A stretch of 24,160 nucleotides of DNA from Clostridia bacterium (lineage in GTDB: Bacteria > Bacillota > Clostridia > Christensenellales > Borkfalkiaceae). A program made the translations under genes and the position numbers. Positions 1 through 7,371 of the stretch are shown here, one piece after another. The first letter of the stretch is position 1, and each line of letters starts with the position of its first letter. The stretch is taken from positions 1 through 24,160 of the forward strand of contig CAAGAM010000027.1 in the NCBI GenBank assembly GCA_900767815.1, written 5' to 3'. The notes under the pieces are model-generated. The model made no database searches. It was not told where the DNA came from and worked only from the letters and a program-made list of their open reading frames with translations.

Positions 1-32
1 GACTGGAGTTCAGACGTGTGCTCTTCCGATCT
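1..32 (+). other. Illumina adapter contamination
   Basis: The first 32 bases are identical to the 3' part of the TruSeq read-2 adapter, ending in GCTCTTCCGATCT. They are sequencing artefact and should be trimmed. Genomic sequence starts at about base 33. Confidence 0.97.
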
Positions 33-176
33 TACAACGAAAAATTCGGTTCATATTCCTGCACCGTACCCGCTTTAGAACAATTCGTCGTAACAAAGCT
101 TCTCACGGAAGGCAGCTTCGCCCGCCATATAAACCGAGTCCGCCGATTGTTAAAATCAGAAAAACCAATCCGATGA
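33..176 (+). CDS. MocR/PdxR-type GntR-aminotransferase regulator, C-terminal fragment
   Basis: An open frame runs from the adapter junction to a TGA at 174-176 and encodes 47 residues. The stretch VPALEQFVV, then a TEGSFARHINRVRRLL-like segment, matches the end of the aminotransferase-like domain of MocR/PdxR regulators, where the usual form is close to 'EGxFxRHINRMR'. These proteins carry an N-terminal winged helix and a PLP-binding domain and usually control PLP or amino-acid metabolism. The N-terminal part, about 400 residues, lies off the contig, so the target cannot be inferred. The gene converges on the phosphatase gene at 306-1478 and ends before a shared hairpin. The family call rests on a short tail and is moderately sure. 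Confidence 0.7.
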   Translation, partial: YNEKFGSYSCTVPALEQFVVTKLLTEGSFARHINRVRRLLKSEKPIR

Positions 177-191
177 CCCTATATTTCGCCC

Positions 192-215
192 GTTAATCGA
201 CTTATAGATGGCTTT
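192..215 (+). repeat. Dispersed intergenic repeat, copy 1
   Basis: This contains GTTAATCGACTTATAG (192-207) followed by ATGGCTTT. The same 16 bases recur exactly at 3808-3823 and 13698-13713, each time on the plus strand, outside genes, and followed by nnGGnTTT. No hairpin is evident in this copy. Confidence 0.7.
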
Positions 216-242
216 ATAACAAAAAAAATATAGATAAATCAA

Positions 243-267
243 AACGAGCCGCCGTAAGCGACTCGTT
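243..267. terminator. Two-way intrinsic terminator between convergent genes
   Basis: The arms AACGAG (243-248) and CTCGTT (262-267) enclose an inner CGC/GCG pair. On the plus strand the stem is followed by GTTTT. On the minus strand it is followed by TTTTGATTT and further T-rich sequence. The position suits both the MocR fragment (+) and the phosphatase gene (-). Confidence 0.65.
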
Positions 268-305
268 GTTTTACCGTTCGACATACAGCCGAACAATATA
301 TATTT

Positions 306-1478
306 TCAGAAGTAGTTTACCTTTATGCGTTTGCCCATCTGGCGGAGACATTTCGAAAGCTCTTCGACAAGATTCATTTTAATGTTGAAGTTTATAGGAA
401 GGTCGGGGTTCTGGTGAGCGGGGTTTACCGCTCTTCCCACGTAGAAATTGATATCCGTCGCTTCTTCGAATAAAAGTCTGCAAATGAGCGACGCGCCGTC
501 TCTGCCGAAACTCCATTTTTCGTAAAGTTTGTTATCTCCGATAGCGTCTTTTGCATATTCCACAACACGATTGATCGTTATAACGCCCTCCGTTACGAGA
601 TCTACGCCCTCTATTTCCGCAATCGGCGGAATATCGCTGCTTACGAAATCAAGCGATGGCTTGACGGGTTTTCCGAGATATTTTGCCGCAATCGACGAGG
701 TTGTTCCGCCGCAGACGATGTGTTTGCCTTCTTTTGAAAAGAAAAGCGACATCATTCTGTTTGCGTCGTCGGGATTGGAGGGCGGACCGAACAGAATGTT
801 CATCGGAACTCTCTTCCTCACTTTCAGCACGCAAGCCGTGGTATCGTCGCCCGGGCAATCGCCGTAAAGACGATTACATTCGTCGACGAGAATTGTGGCG
901 ATAGTCTTTGCAGAATAGCCGACATAGACGTTCGGAAGCAGAAAGCCGATGATATCGTCGCGCTTCCAGCCGAAATTAAACTGAGTGCCTAAGCCCGCAT
1001 GCGGGCAACCGTCGCTCATGAGAACTATAACGTCGTTATCGCGCAACGATACGTCCGACCTGAAAATGCGCTTCCCGCCGATATTCATTTCAGTGCGGTG
1101 ATAGAGGTAATTTTCGCCGTCGCGAATGATTATTACCTGCGGATTATCGAATTCGATAATTTCAGCCGTTTCGTTGTTGACGATATGGACTATGGTAAAA
1201 GTGGAATAAGCCACGCCGCGCACCGAGCATATAGGAAGAGTTGCGGCAATCGTCGAAACGCAGTCTTCCAAAGAAAGCCCCTCCGCCATCATCGTTGAAA
1301 TGATTTTCGAAGTGAGAGTGGAAAGTATGCTCGCCTTAACGCCGCTGCCGAGTCCGTCCGCAAGAACTATAACCTGAGAATCGTCGCCCTGATCGACGAT
1401 ATCTACATGGTCGCCGCAAAGCTGTTCGCCCACATGGTTTATGCTTTTGTAGCCGATATCCACGCAAAGGTCATTCAT
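306..1478 (-). CDS. SpoIIE-family PP2C serine/threonine phosphatase
   Basis: This 390-residue cytoplasmic protein has a PPM/SpoIIE fold over about residues 1-222. The metal-binding motifs are present: GD at 22-23, ADGLGSG at 40-46, MSDG at 154-157 and GDDTT at 210-214, so it is probably an active Mn/Mg-dependent phosphoprotein phosphatase. Residues 226-390 form a second domain that I do not recognise; it includes a Gly/Thr-rich turn (CGGTTSS) and has no membrane segment. The start ATG overlaps the end of the upstream hydrogenase gene by 8 bases (ATGAATGA), so translation is very likely coupled. In group C [FeFe]-hydrogenase loci a PP2C-type phosphatase is a known partner, thought to relay the sensor's signal by dephosphorylating an unknown target. 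That role is inferred from context. Confidence 0.9.
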   Translation of the reverse strand: MNDLCVDIGYKSINHVGEQLCGDHVDIVDQGDDSQVIVLADGLGSGVKASILSTLTSKIISTMMAEGLSLEDCVSTIAATLPICSVRGVAYSTFTIVHIVNNETAEIIEFDNPQVIIIRDGENYLYHRTEMNIGGKRIFRSDVSLRDNDVIVLMSDGCPHAGLGTQFNFGWKRDDIIGFLLPNVYVGYSAKTIATILVDECNRLYGDCPGDDTTACVLKVRKRVPMNILFGPPSNPDDANRMMSLFFSKEGKHIVCGGTTSSIAAKYLGKPVKPSLDFVSSDIPPIAEIEGVDLVTEGVITINRVVEYAKDAIGDNKLYEKWSFGRDGASLICRLLFEEATDINFYVGRAVNPAHQNPDLPINFNIKMNLVEELSKCLRQMGKRIKVNYF

Positions 1479-3144
1479 TCTCTATAGACTCCTTCAATTT
1501 CGTGAGTGCGATTTTGGTTTCCGCCGCGGTTTCGCCGAGCAAAGACGCTATTTCCTGAACGATACGCATCTGTTTGTCTACGACTTTGTCCGCAACCTCC
1601 ACCGTCTGGCGGGAAATGCTCTCTTTTTTCTCTCTCTCGTTCTCTTCGTCGGTGATATCTCTCATTATACAGACGAGAAGATGATAGTTGTCGTCGTAAA
1701 TAATAGAAAGTTCGACGTGTTTTTTATATTCCGCGAGGTAAGTTCTCTTGTTTTTTACGCTGCGTTTTGTTTTAAGAACTTTATTGAATACGTCCTCGTC
1801 TAAAATTCGGTTTACGCTTTCGCCCAAAACGTCGGACGAATAACGGATATTCATGATTTTCCTTGCGGAAGCGTTTATTTGCTGTACTTCGAGATTATCG
1901 TTAACGACTATAAGTCCGTTGGGAGTGTTGTTTACGATACAATCGGAAAAACTCTCGGCTTTGTCCTTAAGGAATGGCAGACACATCGAAATTTCGGCTT
2001 TGCCCTCGAAAATAGCCGCCGCTTTTTCACGACAGGTATTATATCCGCACGAACCGCAGTTAAGCTCGTCTTCCGTTCTGAATTTACCCATTTTTTTGAG
2101 GATTTCTTCGATCTGCGTTTCCGTGGGCGGAACGATTTTCCTTTCGATTGCAACCATGTTTTTCACAAGTTCGATATCCTCCGGCATCGTAACGTCGAAA
2201 TCCTTTTCGCCCGCGTATTTCGCGACGGCGGCATAATCCATGACGGGCATTCTGTGATACTTCTCCATTACGGGGCCGCCTATGCAACTTCCCGCGCAGG
2301 AGGACATTTCGATGAAGCAACGATGAATTTTTCCGCTTTCGATATCCTTGAGCGCGGCGATACAGTTGTCCGTACCGTCAATCGCAAGGTATGTATAATT
2401 CGGAACCTTTTTCATCGTTTTAAGCACGCCGCCCGTAGTCGGGAAAAATCTCGCTCGGCTCTTTTCCGTTTCGTCCATATCGGGCTTAAGCTCGACGCGC
2501 GCGGCTCTCATCCACTCGGCAAGCTCCTCAAAGGTAAGCACCGCGTCGGCATAACCGTCGTAATAATCCGCTTCGTCTTTTTTTGCAACGCACGGACCGA
2601 TAAACACGACTTTCGCCTCGGGAACGCGCCTTTTGATATCCTGCGCGTGCGCCTGCATGGGCGATAGAATGTTGGCAAGGTATTTCAGCTCGTTCGGAAA
2701 ATACTTCTGAATAAGAAGATTGACGGCATGACAACACGAGGAAATCACGACGTCGCGTTCTTCCTTTTCGAGCATTTTTTCATATTCGGTTTTAACGATC
2801 GTCGCGCCGATCGCCGTTTCTTCGACTTCCGCAAAACCGAGTTGTTTCAAAGCGGAACGCATTCCGTTTATCCCTACCCCGTCGTAATTGGCGATAAACG
2901 ACGGCGCAAGGCTGACGTAAACGGGCGCGCCGCTCGAAATAAGAACTTTAGCCTTCTCAACTTCGCTCTTGATTTCCTTGGCATTCTGCGGGCAGACTAC
3001 GAAGCAGTGTCCGCAAAGAATACATTCGTTGCCGATTATATGCGCCTGATTTGCCGAAAATCTTATCGATTTTACGGGGCAGAAGCGAATACACTTATAG
3101 CAGTTTTTACAGTTCGATTTTTTTAACGTTAAAAAGTCCGACAT
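1471..3144 (-). CDS. hydS: Sensory-type (group C) [FeFe]-hydrogenase with PAS domain
   Basis: The protein has 557 residues. Two [4Fe-4S] ferredoxin motifs come first (Cys12/15/18/22 and Cys41/44/47/51). The H-cluster domain follows with SSCC (Cys137, 138), GPCVAKKDEAD (Cys185) and EMSSCAGSC (Cys283, 287), so all four H-cluster cysteines and the neighbouring proton-relay cysteine are present. Next is a four-cysteine Fe-S domain (Cys363/366/371/388), then a PAS domain (about 400-500) and a C-terminal helix likely to form a coiled coil (about 500-555). Catalytic HydA enzymes lack the PAS end, and their first motif is normally TSCCPxW; here it is SSCCHAVN. This layout fits HydS-type hydrogen or redox sensors. 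The gene lies 10 bases after a ferredoxin gene, its AGGAG ribosome site overlaps that gene's stop, and it runs into the phosphatase gene. Sensing rather than bulk H2 turnover is inferred. Confidence 0.88.
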   Translation of the reverse strand: MSDFLTLKKSNCKNCYKCIRFCPVKSIRFSANQAHIIGNECILCGHCFVVCPQNAKEIKSEVEKAKVLISSGAPVYVSLAPSFIANYDGVGINGMRSALKQLGFAEVEETAIGATIVKTEYEKMLEKEERDVVISSCCHAVNLLIQKYFPNELKYLANILSPMQAHAQDIKRRVPEAKVVFIGPCVAKKDEADYYDGYADAVLTFEELAEWMRAARVELKPDMDETEKSRARFFPTTGGVLKTMKKVPNYTYLAIDGTDNCIAALKDIESGKIHRCFIEMSSCAGSCIGGPVMEKYHRMPVMDYAAVAKYAGEKDFDVTMPEDIELVKNMVAIERKIVPPTETQIEEILKKMGKFRTEDELNCGSCGYNTCREKAAAIFEGKAEISMCLPFLKDKAESFSDCIVNNTPNGLIVVNDNLEVQQINASARKIMNIRYSSDVLGESVNRILDEDVFNKVLKTKRSVKNKRTYLAEYKKHVELSIIYDDNYHLLVCIMRDITDEENEREKKESISRQTVEVADKVVDKQMRIVQEIASLLGETAAETKIALTKLKESIENE

Positions 3145-3154
3145 AATCTGCTCC

Positions 3155-3400
3155 TTAAATCCCGGGTAAAATATGTTCGTTCCAGAAGTCTGTGAAAGTT
3201 TCGCGCGTGATGCCCGTATATACTTCGTCGTTCACGGTTATCGTGACGCCGATACGGTTGCATTTACCCGTGCAGAAGCTTCCCACAAGCGTGATTTCGT
3301 CTTCAAGTTTGTTTTCCGCTATCTTTTTTTGAAACATTTCGACGATTTCGGGCGCGCCTTTTATATAACAGGAACTCCCTACGCAAACTCTTATAATCAT
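3155..3400 (-). CDS. Thioredoxin-like [2Fe-2S] ferredoxin (NuoE-like), copy 1
   Basis: This is an 81-residue protein with the Cys-x4-Cys (6, 11) and Cys-x3-Cys (43, 47) pattern of the thioredoxin-fold [2Fe-2S] domain found in NuoE/HydC/HndA subunits. It stands alone here without the helical N-terminus of NuoE. Such small ferredoxins pass single electrons between NAD(P)H-linked flavoproteins and hydrogenases. It sits directly upstream of the sensory hydrogenase (10 bases) and is the likely redox partner or reporter for it. It is a paralogue of the protein at 3526-3783, with shared CxGSSCxIKG and FCxGxC motifs. Ribosome site AAGGA precedes the ATG. Confidence 0.85.
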   Translation of the reverse strand: MIIRVCVGSSCYIKGAPEIVEMFQKKIAENKLEDEITLVGSFCTGKCNRIGVTITVNDEVYTGITRETFTDFWNEHILPGI

Positions 3401-3421
3401 TGTTTTTTCCTTAATATACCG

Positions 3422-3451
3422 CGAAATAAATTTTTTGATTTACTTATTTCG
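3422..3451. other. Inverted repeat between the two ferredoxin genes
   Basis: Perfect 8-base arms, CGAAATAA and TTATTTCG, are separated by 14 bases. The repeat lies in the leader of the hydrogenase-proximal ferredoxin gene. It could be an mRNA stem or an operator; nothing further is visible. Confidence 0.4.
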
Positions 3452-3472
3452 TTTTACGCATAAACGATTTTA

Positions 3473-3501
3473 GCCCCGGGAGCCGAAAACGTTCCCGGAG
3501 C
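3473..3501. other. GC-rich hairpin between the two ferredoxin genes
   Basis: The arms GCCCCGGGA (3473-3481) and TCCCGGAGC (3493-3501) have one mismatch and an 11-base loop. On the minus strand the hairpin comes 25 bases after the stop of the upstream ferredoxin gene, but no T-run follows. A leaky terminator or an RNA-processing or stability stem is therefore more likely than a full terminator. Confidence 0.45.
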
Positions 3502-3525
3502 AGAAATATGCGGTGTTGATTTGTG

Positions 3526-3783
3526 TTATTTATTGTTCTTTTTAACTCTGCCGAGAACTTCTTTCTCGAAGAATGCCTTGGTGGTTTCGGGGCTTACCGA
3601 ATAAAACTCGTCGTTTACGGTAACGCAAACCCCTTCCTGGCATCTTCCCATGCAGAAAGTTCCGCCGAGATCCACTTTATCTTTAAGGTTGTTCTCGGCG
3701 ATGAGAAACTGAAGCTCTTCAACCACCTGTCTCGAGCCTTTTATATGGCACGAGCTTCCGATACATACTGTTACTTTAATCAT
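3526..3783 (-). CDS. Thioredoxin-like [2Fe-2S] ferredoxin, copy 2
   Basis: This 85-residue protein has cluster ligands Cys7, Cys12, Cys44 and Cys48, plus an extra Cys53. It resembles the neighbour at 3155-3400 along its full length (CIGSSCHIKG, FCMGRC, VTVNDE), so the pair is a tandem duplication that has since diverged. The tail is Lys/Asn-rich. It lies 93 bases after the kinase gene, and the gap holds a copy of the dispersed repeat. A role in electron transfer to or from the hydrogenase sensor or a flavoprotein is inferred from family and position. Ribosome site GGAGG lies just before the ATG. Confidence 0.85.
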   Translation of the reverse strand: MIKVTVCIGSSCHIKGSRQVVEELQFLIAENNLKDKVDLGGTFCMGRCQEGVCVTVNDEFYSVSPETTKAFFEKEVLGRVKKNNK

Positions 3784-3806
3784 TTTCTATTTCCTCCGAT
3801 CATTGG

Positions 3807-3870
3807 TGTTAATCGACTTATAGGCGGCTTTTTGAGATGTGATCGCAAGCCGCTTTTCATTAAGTCGGAT
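3807..3870 (+). repeat. Dispersed repeat, copy 2, inside an imperfect palindrome
   Basis: GTTAATCGACTTATAG is at 3808-3823. Here the repeat is part of a nested palindrome: the outer arms are CGACTTA and TAAGTCG, and the inner arms are GCGGCTT and AAGCCGC. The element fills most of the gap between the kinase and ferredoxin genes and resembles a REP/MITE-like unit. Confidence 0.6.
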
Positions 3871-3876
3871 AAAATT

Positions 3877-4626
3877 TTATTGATAATCGACGACGTTGAC
3901 CCAGGAAAGGAGGAATTCTCTCTCGGCGGGTTTGCCCTTGACGGATTGAGAAGCCGCAACGATCGGCATCCATTTCTGAACGTATTGTTTTGCGGTTCCG
4001 CTCTTTTTGCAGAACAGATCGAGATATTCTCCCGCACCCGCAATATCGCCCGAAAGCCAGAAGAGAAGGTATGTTCTCGCAACGTCTGCGGAAGCGTTAC
4101 CTATGGTTGCGTGCGACCAGTCGAGGATGTACGCTTTTCCCTCGTCGGTGATAATGATATTGGACGGGTTAAAATCTCCGTGGCAAAGTTTCAGGTGTTT
4201 CGGCATACCCTCGAGCTGAGTGTGAAGGTCGTACTTCACGGTTTCGTCGAGGTTCGCTTCCGAAATCTTCGCGTTCATCTTGTCTTTAAGCTTGTTGAGC
4301 TTGGGACACGTTTTAGACTGAACTTCGAGCTGAAGATCTACGAACAATTCGAGATATTCCTGTCTTTTATCGGGATTTTCCGCCATAAGACGGTCGAGCG
4401 TTTTGCCTTTGATATATTCGGAAACTATCGCCCATTTGCCCTCTACCATGGTTACGGCTTTGATTTTGGGAACGTTAAGCCCCGTTTTTTCAACGCGCGC
4501 CTGATTGAGCGCTTCGGATAAAACGTCGTCCTTTTCATAATCCGCGTCGAAGACCTTAATGCAGTCGTCTCCGTCGCGATATACGGTTTTGCTGTTTCTG
4601 ACGGCTATAACTCTGTCAAAATTCAT
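3877..4626 (-). CDS. APH/choline-kinase-fold phosphotransferase
   Basis: The 249-residue cytoplasmic protein has the aminoglycoside phosphotransferase/choline kinase fold. A nucleotide-binding lysine is likely at 24 (CIKVF), the catalytic loop HGDFNPSN is at 149-156, and the metal-binding ILDW has Asp169. This fold phosphorylates small alcohols such as thiamine, choline, sugars or antibiotics, or acts on proteins, and the substrate cannot be told from sequence. It starts 17 bases after adhE with an AGGAG site, so it is almost certainly co-transcribed with adhE. An antibiotic-resistance role looks unlikely in this context; a housekeeping kinase tied to the redox operon is a better guess. Confidence 0.8.
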   Translation of the reverse strand: MNFDRVIAVRNSKTVYRDGDDCIKVFDADYEKDDVLSEALNQARVEKTGLNVPKIKAVTMVEGKWAIVSEYIKGKTLDRLMAENPDKRQEYLELFVDLQLEVQSKTCPKLNKLKDKMNAKISEANLDETVKYDLHTQLEGMPKHLKLCHGDFNPSNIIITDEGKAYILDWSHATIGNASADVARTYLLFWLSGDIAGAGEYLDLFCKKSGTAKQYVQKWMPIVAASQSVKGKPAEREFLLSWVNVVDYQ

Positions 4627-4643
4627 TTTCCTGCTCCTTATTG

Positions 4644-7310
4644 TTATTTAGATTTTTTGCCTGCGGGTTTTTTCTTTGCGACGGGGACTTCTTTTTCCGT
4701 GAACGTTCTTCCGCCGTAATAAGCGTTGAGATACATCTGCTTGATTTCGCTCATGAGCGGGTAACGCGGATTTGCGCCCGTGCATTGATCGTCGAACGCC
4801 TGTTCGACCATGTTGTCGAGACGAGCGAGGAAGTCCGCCTCATCGGGAACGTAATCTTTGATCGTTGGCTTAATGCCGACTTTCTGTTTAAGTTCGTCGA
4901 TAGCTTTTATGAGGTTTTCAAGCTTTTCTTCGTTTGTTTTGCCGCCGAGCTTGAGCGCGTCCGCAACTTCCGCGTATCTTGCAAGAGTATGCGGGTAAGC
5001 GTACTGCGGGAACGTACCCATCTTCGCGGGAACTTCAGCCGCGTTGAATCTTAAAACCTCGTCGAGCATGAGAGCGTTCGCGATTCCGTGAGGAATGTGG
5101 TGGAACGCGCCGAGCTTGTGCGCCATCGAGTGGCAAACTCCGAGGAATGCGTTTGCGAACGCCATACCTGCCATAGTCGCCGCGTTAGCCATCTTTTCGC
5201 GCGCTTCAACGTCATTCTGTCCGTTGTCGTAAGCGCGGGGAAGATATTCGAATATAATCTGCAAAGCTTTGATTGCAAGTCCGTCGGTAAACTCGGTCGC
5301 CATGACGGAAGCGTAAGCTTCGAGTGCGTGAGATACCGCGTCGATACCCGAAGCGGCGGTAAGACCTCTCGGCGCGCTCATATGATAATCCGCGTCGATG
5401 ATAGCCATCTTCGGAAGAAGCTCATAGTCCGCAAGAGGATATTTAACGCCCGTGGACTCGTCGGTTATAACCGCGAACGGCGTAACTTCGGAACCCGTAC
5501 CCGCGGAAGTGGGGATAGCGATGAAGTATGCCTTTTCGCCCATCTTCGGGAAGGTGTAAATTCTCTTTCTGATATCCATGAAGCGCATTGCCATATCGAG
5601 GAAGTCGACTTCGGGATGTTCGTACATAACCCACATGATCTTGCCCGCGTCCATTGCCGAGCCGCCGCCGAGCGCGATGATGCAGTCGGGTTCGAAGGCT
5701 TTCATCTGAGCGGTACCCTCTTTTGCGCATGCAAGGGTCGGGTCGGGCGCGACGTCGAAGAACGTGGTGTGCGCTATACCCATCTCGTCGAGTTTATCGG
5801 TGATGGGTTTAACGAATCCGTTATGATAAAGGAAGCTGTCGGTTACGATGAAGCAACGTTTTTTACTCATAACGTTTTTAAGTTCGCTTAAAGCAACGGG
5901 CATGCATCCTTTTTTGATATATACTTTTTCGGGCGCTCTGAACCACAACATATTCTCTCTCCTTATAGCGACGGTTTTGATGTTTATAAGATGTTTAACT
6001 CCGACGTTTTCCGAAACGCTGTTTCCGCCCCAGCTTCCGCAGCCGAGCGTGAGAGAAGGTCTGAGTTTGAAGTTATAAAGATCGCCGATACCGCCTTGAG
6101 ACGAAGGAGTGTTTACGAGGATTCTGCACGTTTTCATACGGGAAGCAAACTCGTCGAGTTTAGCCTTTTCGGTCTGTTCGTTGAGGTAAATCGACGAAGT
6201 GTGACCGAATCCGCCGTCCGCGATAAGCTTTTCCGCTTTGGAGAACGCGTCCTGAATATCTTTGGCTTTATACATTGCAAGAACGGGCGAAAGTTTTTCG
6301 TGAGCGAATTCTTCCGAAAGGTCTACGCTTTCGACTTCGCCTATAAGAATCTTCGTTCCTTCGGGAACGGTTACGCCCGCGAGCGCGGCTATCGTAACGG
6401 GCTTTTGTCCTACGATTTTAGCGTTGAGCGCGCCGTTGATGATTATCGTCTTTCTTACTTTTTCGATTTCTTCGCCCTCTAAAAAGTAGCATCCGCGGTC
6501 GGCAAACTCGGCTTTAACGCGGTCGTAAACTTTATCGAGGACGATAACGGACTGCTCTGAAGCGCAGATCATGCCGTTGTCGAACGTTTTGCTGTGAATA
6601 ATGGAGTTGACGGCAAGGGTAATGTCCGCAGTGTCGTCGATGATTGCGGGGGTGTTGCCCGCGCCTACGCCGACGGCGGGTTTTCCGCTCGAATAAGCGG
6701 CTTTAACCATTCCCGGGCCGCCCGTTGCGAGGATTATATCCGATTCCTTCATTAAAAGGTTGGTCATATCGAGAGACGGAACGTCTATCCAGCCGATTAT
6801 GCCTTCGGGCGCGCCTGCCTCAACCGCCGCTTCGAGAACGACTTTAGCCGCCGCGATGGTGGAATTTTTTGCTCTCGGATGCGGGCTTATGATGATACCG
6901 TTTCTCGTCTTCAAAGCGAGAAGCGATTTGAATATAGCCGTCGAGGTGGGGTTTGTTGTGGGAATAACCGCGCCGACAAGACCTATAGGCTCGGCGATTT
7001 TCCGGATTCCGTATGCCTTGTCCTCTTCCAGAACTCCGCAGGTTTTTACGTCTCTGTAAGCATTGTAAATATATTCGGACGCATAGTGGTTTTTGATAAC
7101 CTTGTCCTCAACGATGCCCATGCCCGTCTCTTCGACGGCGAGTTTTGCAAGAGGGATACGCGCCTTGTTTGCGGCAAGCGCGGCTGCAAGGAAGATTTTA
7201 TCAACCTGTTCCTGCGTGTAGGTCGCATAGATTTTCTGTGCGGCTCTCACTCTCGCGATTGTTTTTTCAAGCGTTTCAACGCTGTCTGTTTTTTCGTATA
7301 AAAACTCCAT
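4644..7310 (-). CDS. adhE: Bifunctional acetaldehyde-CoA/alcohol dehydrogenase
   Basis: The 888-residue protein has the normal length for AdhE. The N-terminal CoA-acylating aldehyde dehydrogenase half (about 1-440) carries the catalytic Cys249 in FDNGMICASEQ. The C-terminal iron alcohol dehydrogenase half carries GGGSAMDAGK, the metal-site segments SGIDAVSHALEAY and CHSMAHKLGAFHHIPHG, and a Lys-rich tail. It reduces acetyl-CoA to ethanol with two NADH and usually forms spirosomes. It regenerates NAD+ when hydrogen production is limited, which makes sense next to a hydrogenase sensor. Ribosome site AGGAG lies before the ATG. A sigma-A promoter and an inverted repeat are upstream, and a LysR gene lies immediately upstream in the same direction. 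No full Rex operator is visible. Confidence 0.97.
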   Translation of the reverse strand: MEFLYEKTDSVETLEKTIARVRAAQKIYATYTQEQVDKIFLAAALAANKARIPLAKLAVEETGMGIVEDKVIKNHYASEYIYNAYRDVKTCGVLEEDKAYGIRKIAEPIGLVGAVIPTTNPTSTAIFKSLLALKTRNGIIISPHPRAKNSTIAAAKVVLEAAVEAGAPEGIIGWIDVPSLDMTNLLMKESDIILATGGPGMVKAAYSSGKPAVGVGAGNTPAIIDDTADITLAVNSIIHSKTFDNGMICASEQSVIVLDKVYDRVKAEFADRGCYFLEGEEIEKVRKTIIINGALNAKIVGQKPVTIAALAGVTVPEGTKILIGEVESVDLSEEFAHEKLSPVLAMYKAKDIQDAFSKAEKLIADGGFGHTSSIYLNEQTEKAKLDEFASRMKTCRILVNTPSSQGGIGDLYNFKLRPSLTLGCGSWGGNSVSENVGVKHLINIKTVAIRRENMLWFRAPEKVYIKKGCMPVALSELKNVMSKKRCFIVTDSFLYHNGFVKPITDKLDEMGIAHTTFFDVAPDPTLACAKEGTAQMKAFEPDCIIALGGGSAMDAGKIMWVMYEHPEVDFLDMAMRFMDIRKRIYTFPKMGEKAYFIAIPTSAGTGSEVTPFAVITDESTGVKYPLADYELLPKMAIIDADYHMSAPRGLTAASGIDAVSHALEAYASVMATEFTDGLAIKALQIIFEYLPRAYDNGQNDVEAREKMANAATMAGMAFANAFLGVCHSMAHKLGAFHHIPHGIANALMLDEVLRFNAAEVPAKMGTFPQYAYPHTLARYAEVADALKLGGKTNEEKLENLIKAIDELKQKVGIKPTIKDYVPDEADFLARLDNMVEQAFDDQCTGANPRYPLMSEIKQMYLNAYYGGRTFTEKEVPVAKKKPAGKKSK

Positions 7311-7349
7311 ATGTTCAGCTCCTGTTAAATTGTTTCCGATATTTTTGTT

Positions 7350-7367
7350 TCGATAATGTCTTATCGA
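7350..7367. promoter_or_regulatory. Inverted repeat at the predicted adhE start site
   Basis: TCGATAA-TGTC-TTATCGA has perfect 7-base arms. It covers the predicted transcription start of adhE, about +1 to +16, so it could be an operator or a 5'-end mRNA stem-loop. The adjacent LysR protein is the obvious candidate binder, but no clear T-N11-A box is visible. Confidence 0.5.
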
Positions 7368-7371
7368 TACA

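Noticed and set aside
1879..2667. 262-residue plus-strand frame opposite the hydrogenase gene
   Set aside because: Shadow of a gene with all H-cluster motifs on the other strand; rich in Arg/Phe/His as expected for antisense frames.
3877..4626. Aminoglycoside resistance gene
   Set aside because: The APH fold is shared by many metabolic kinases, and tight coupling to adhE argues against a resistance role.
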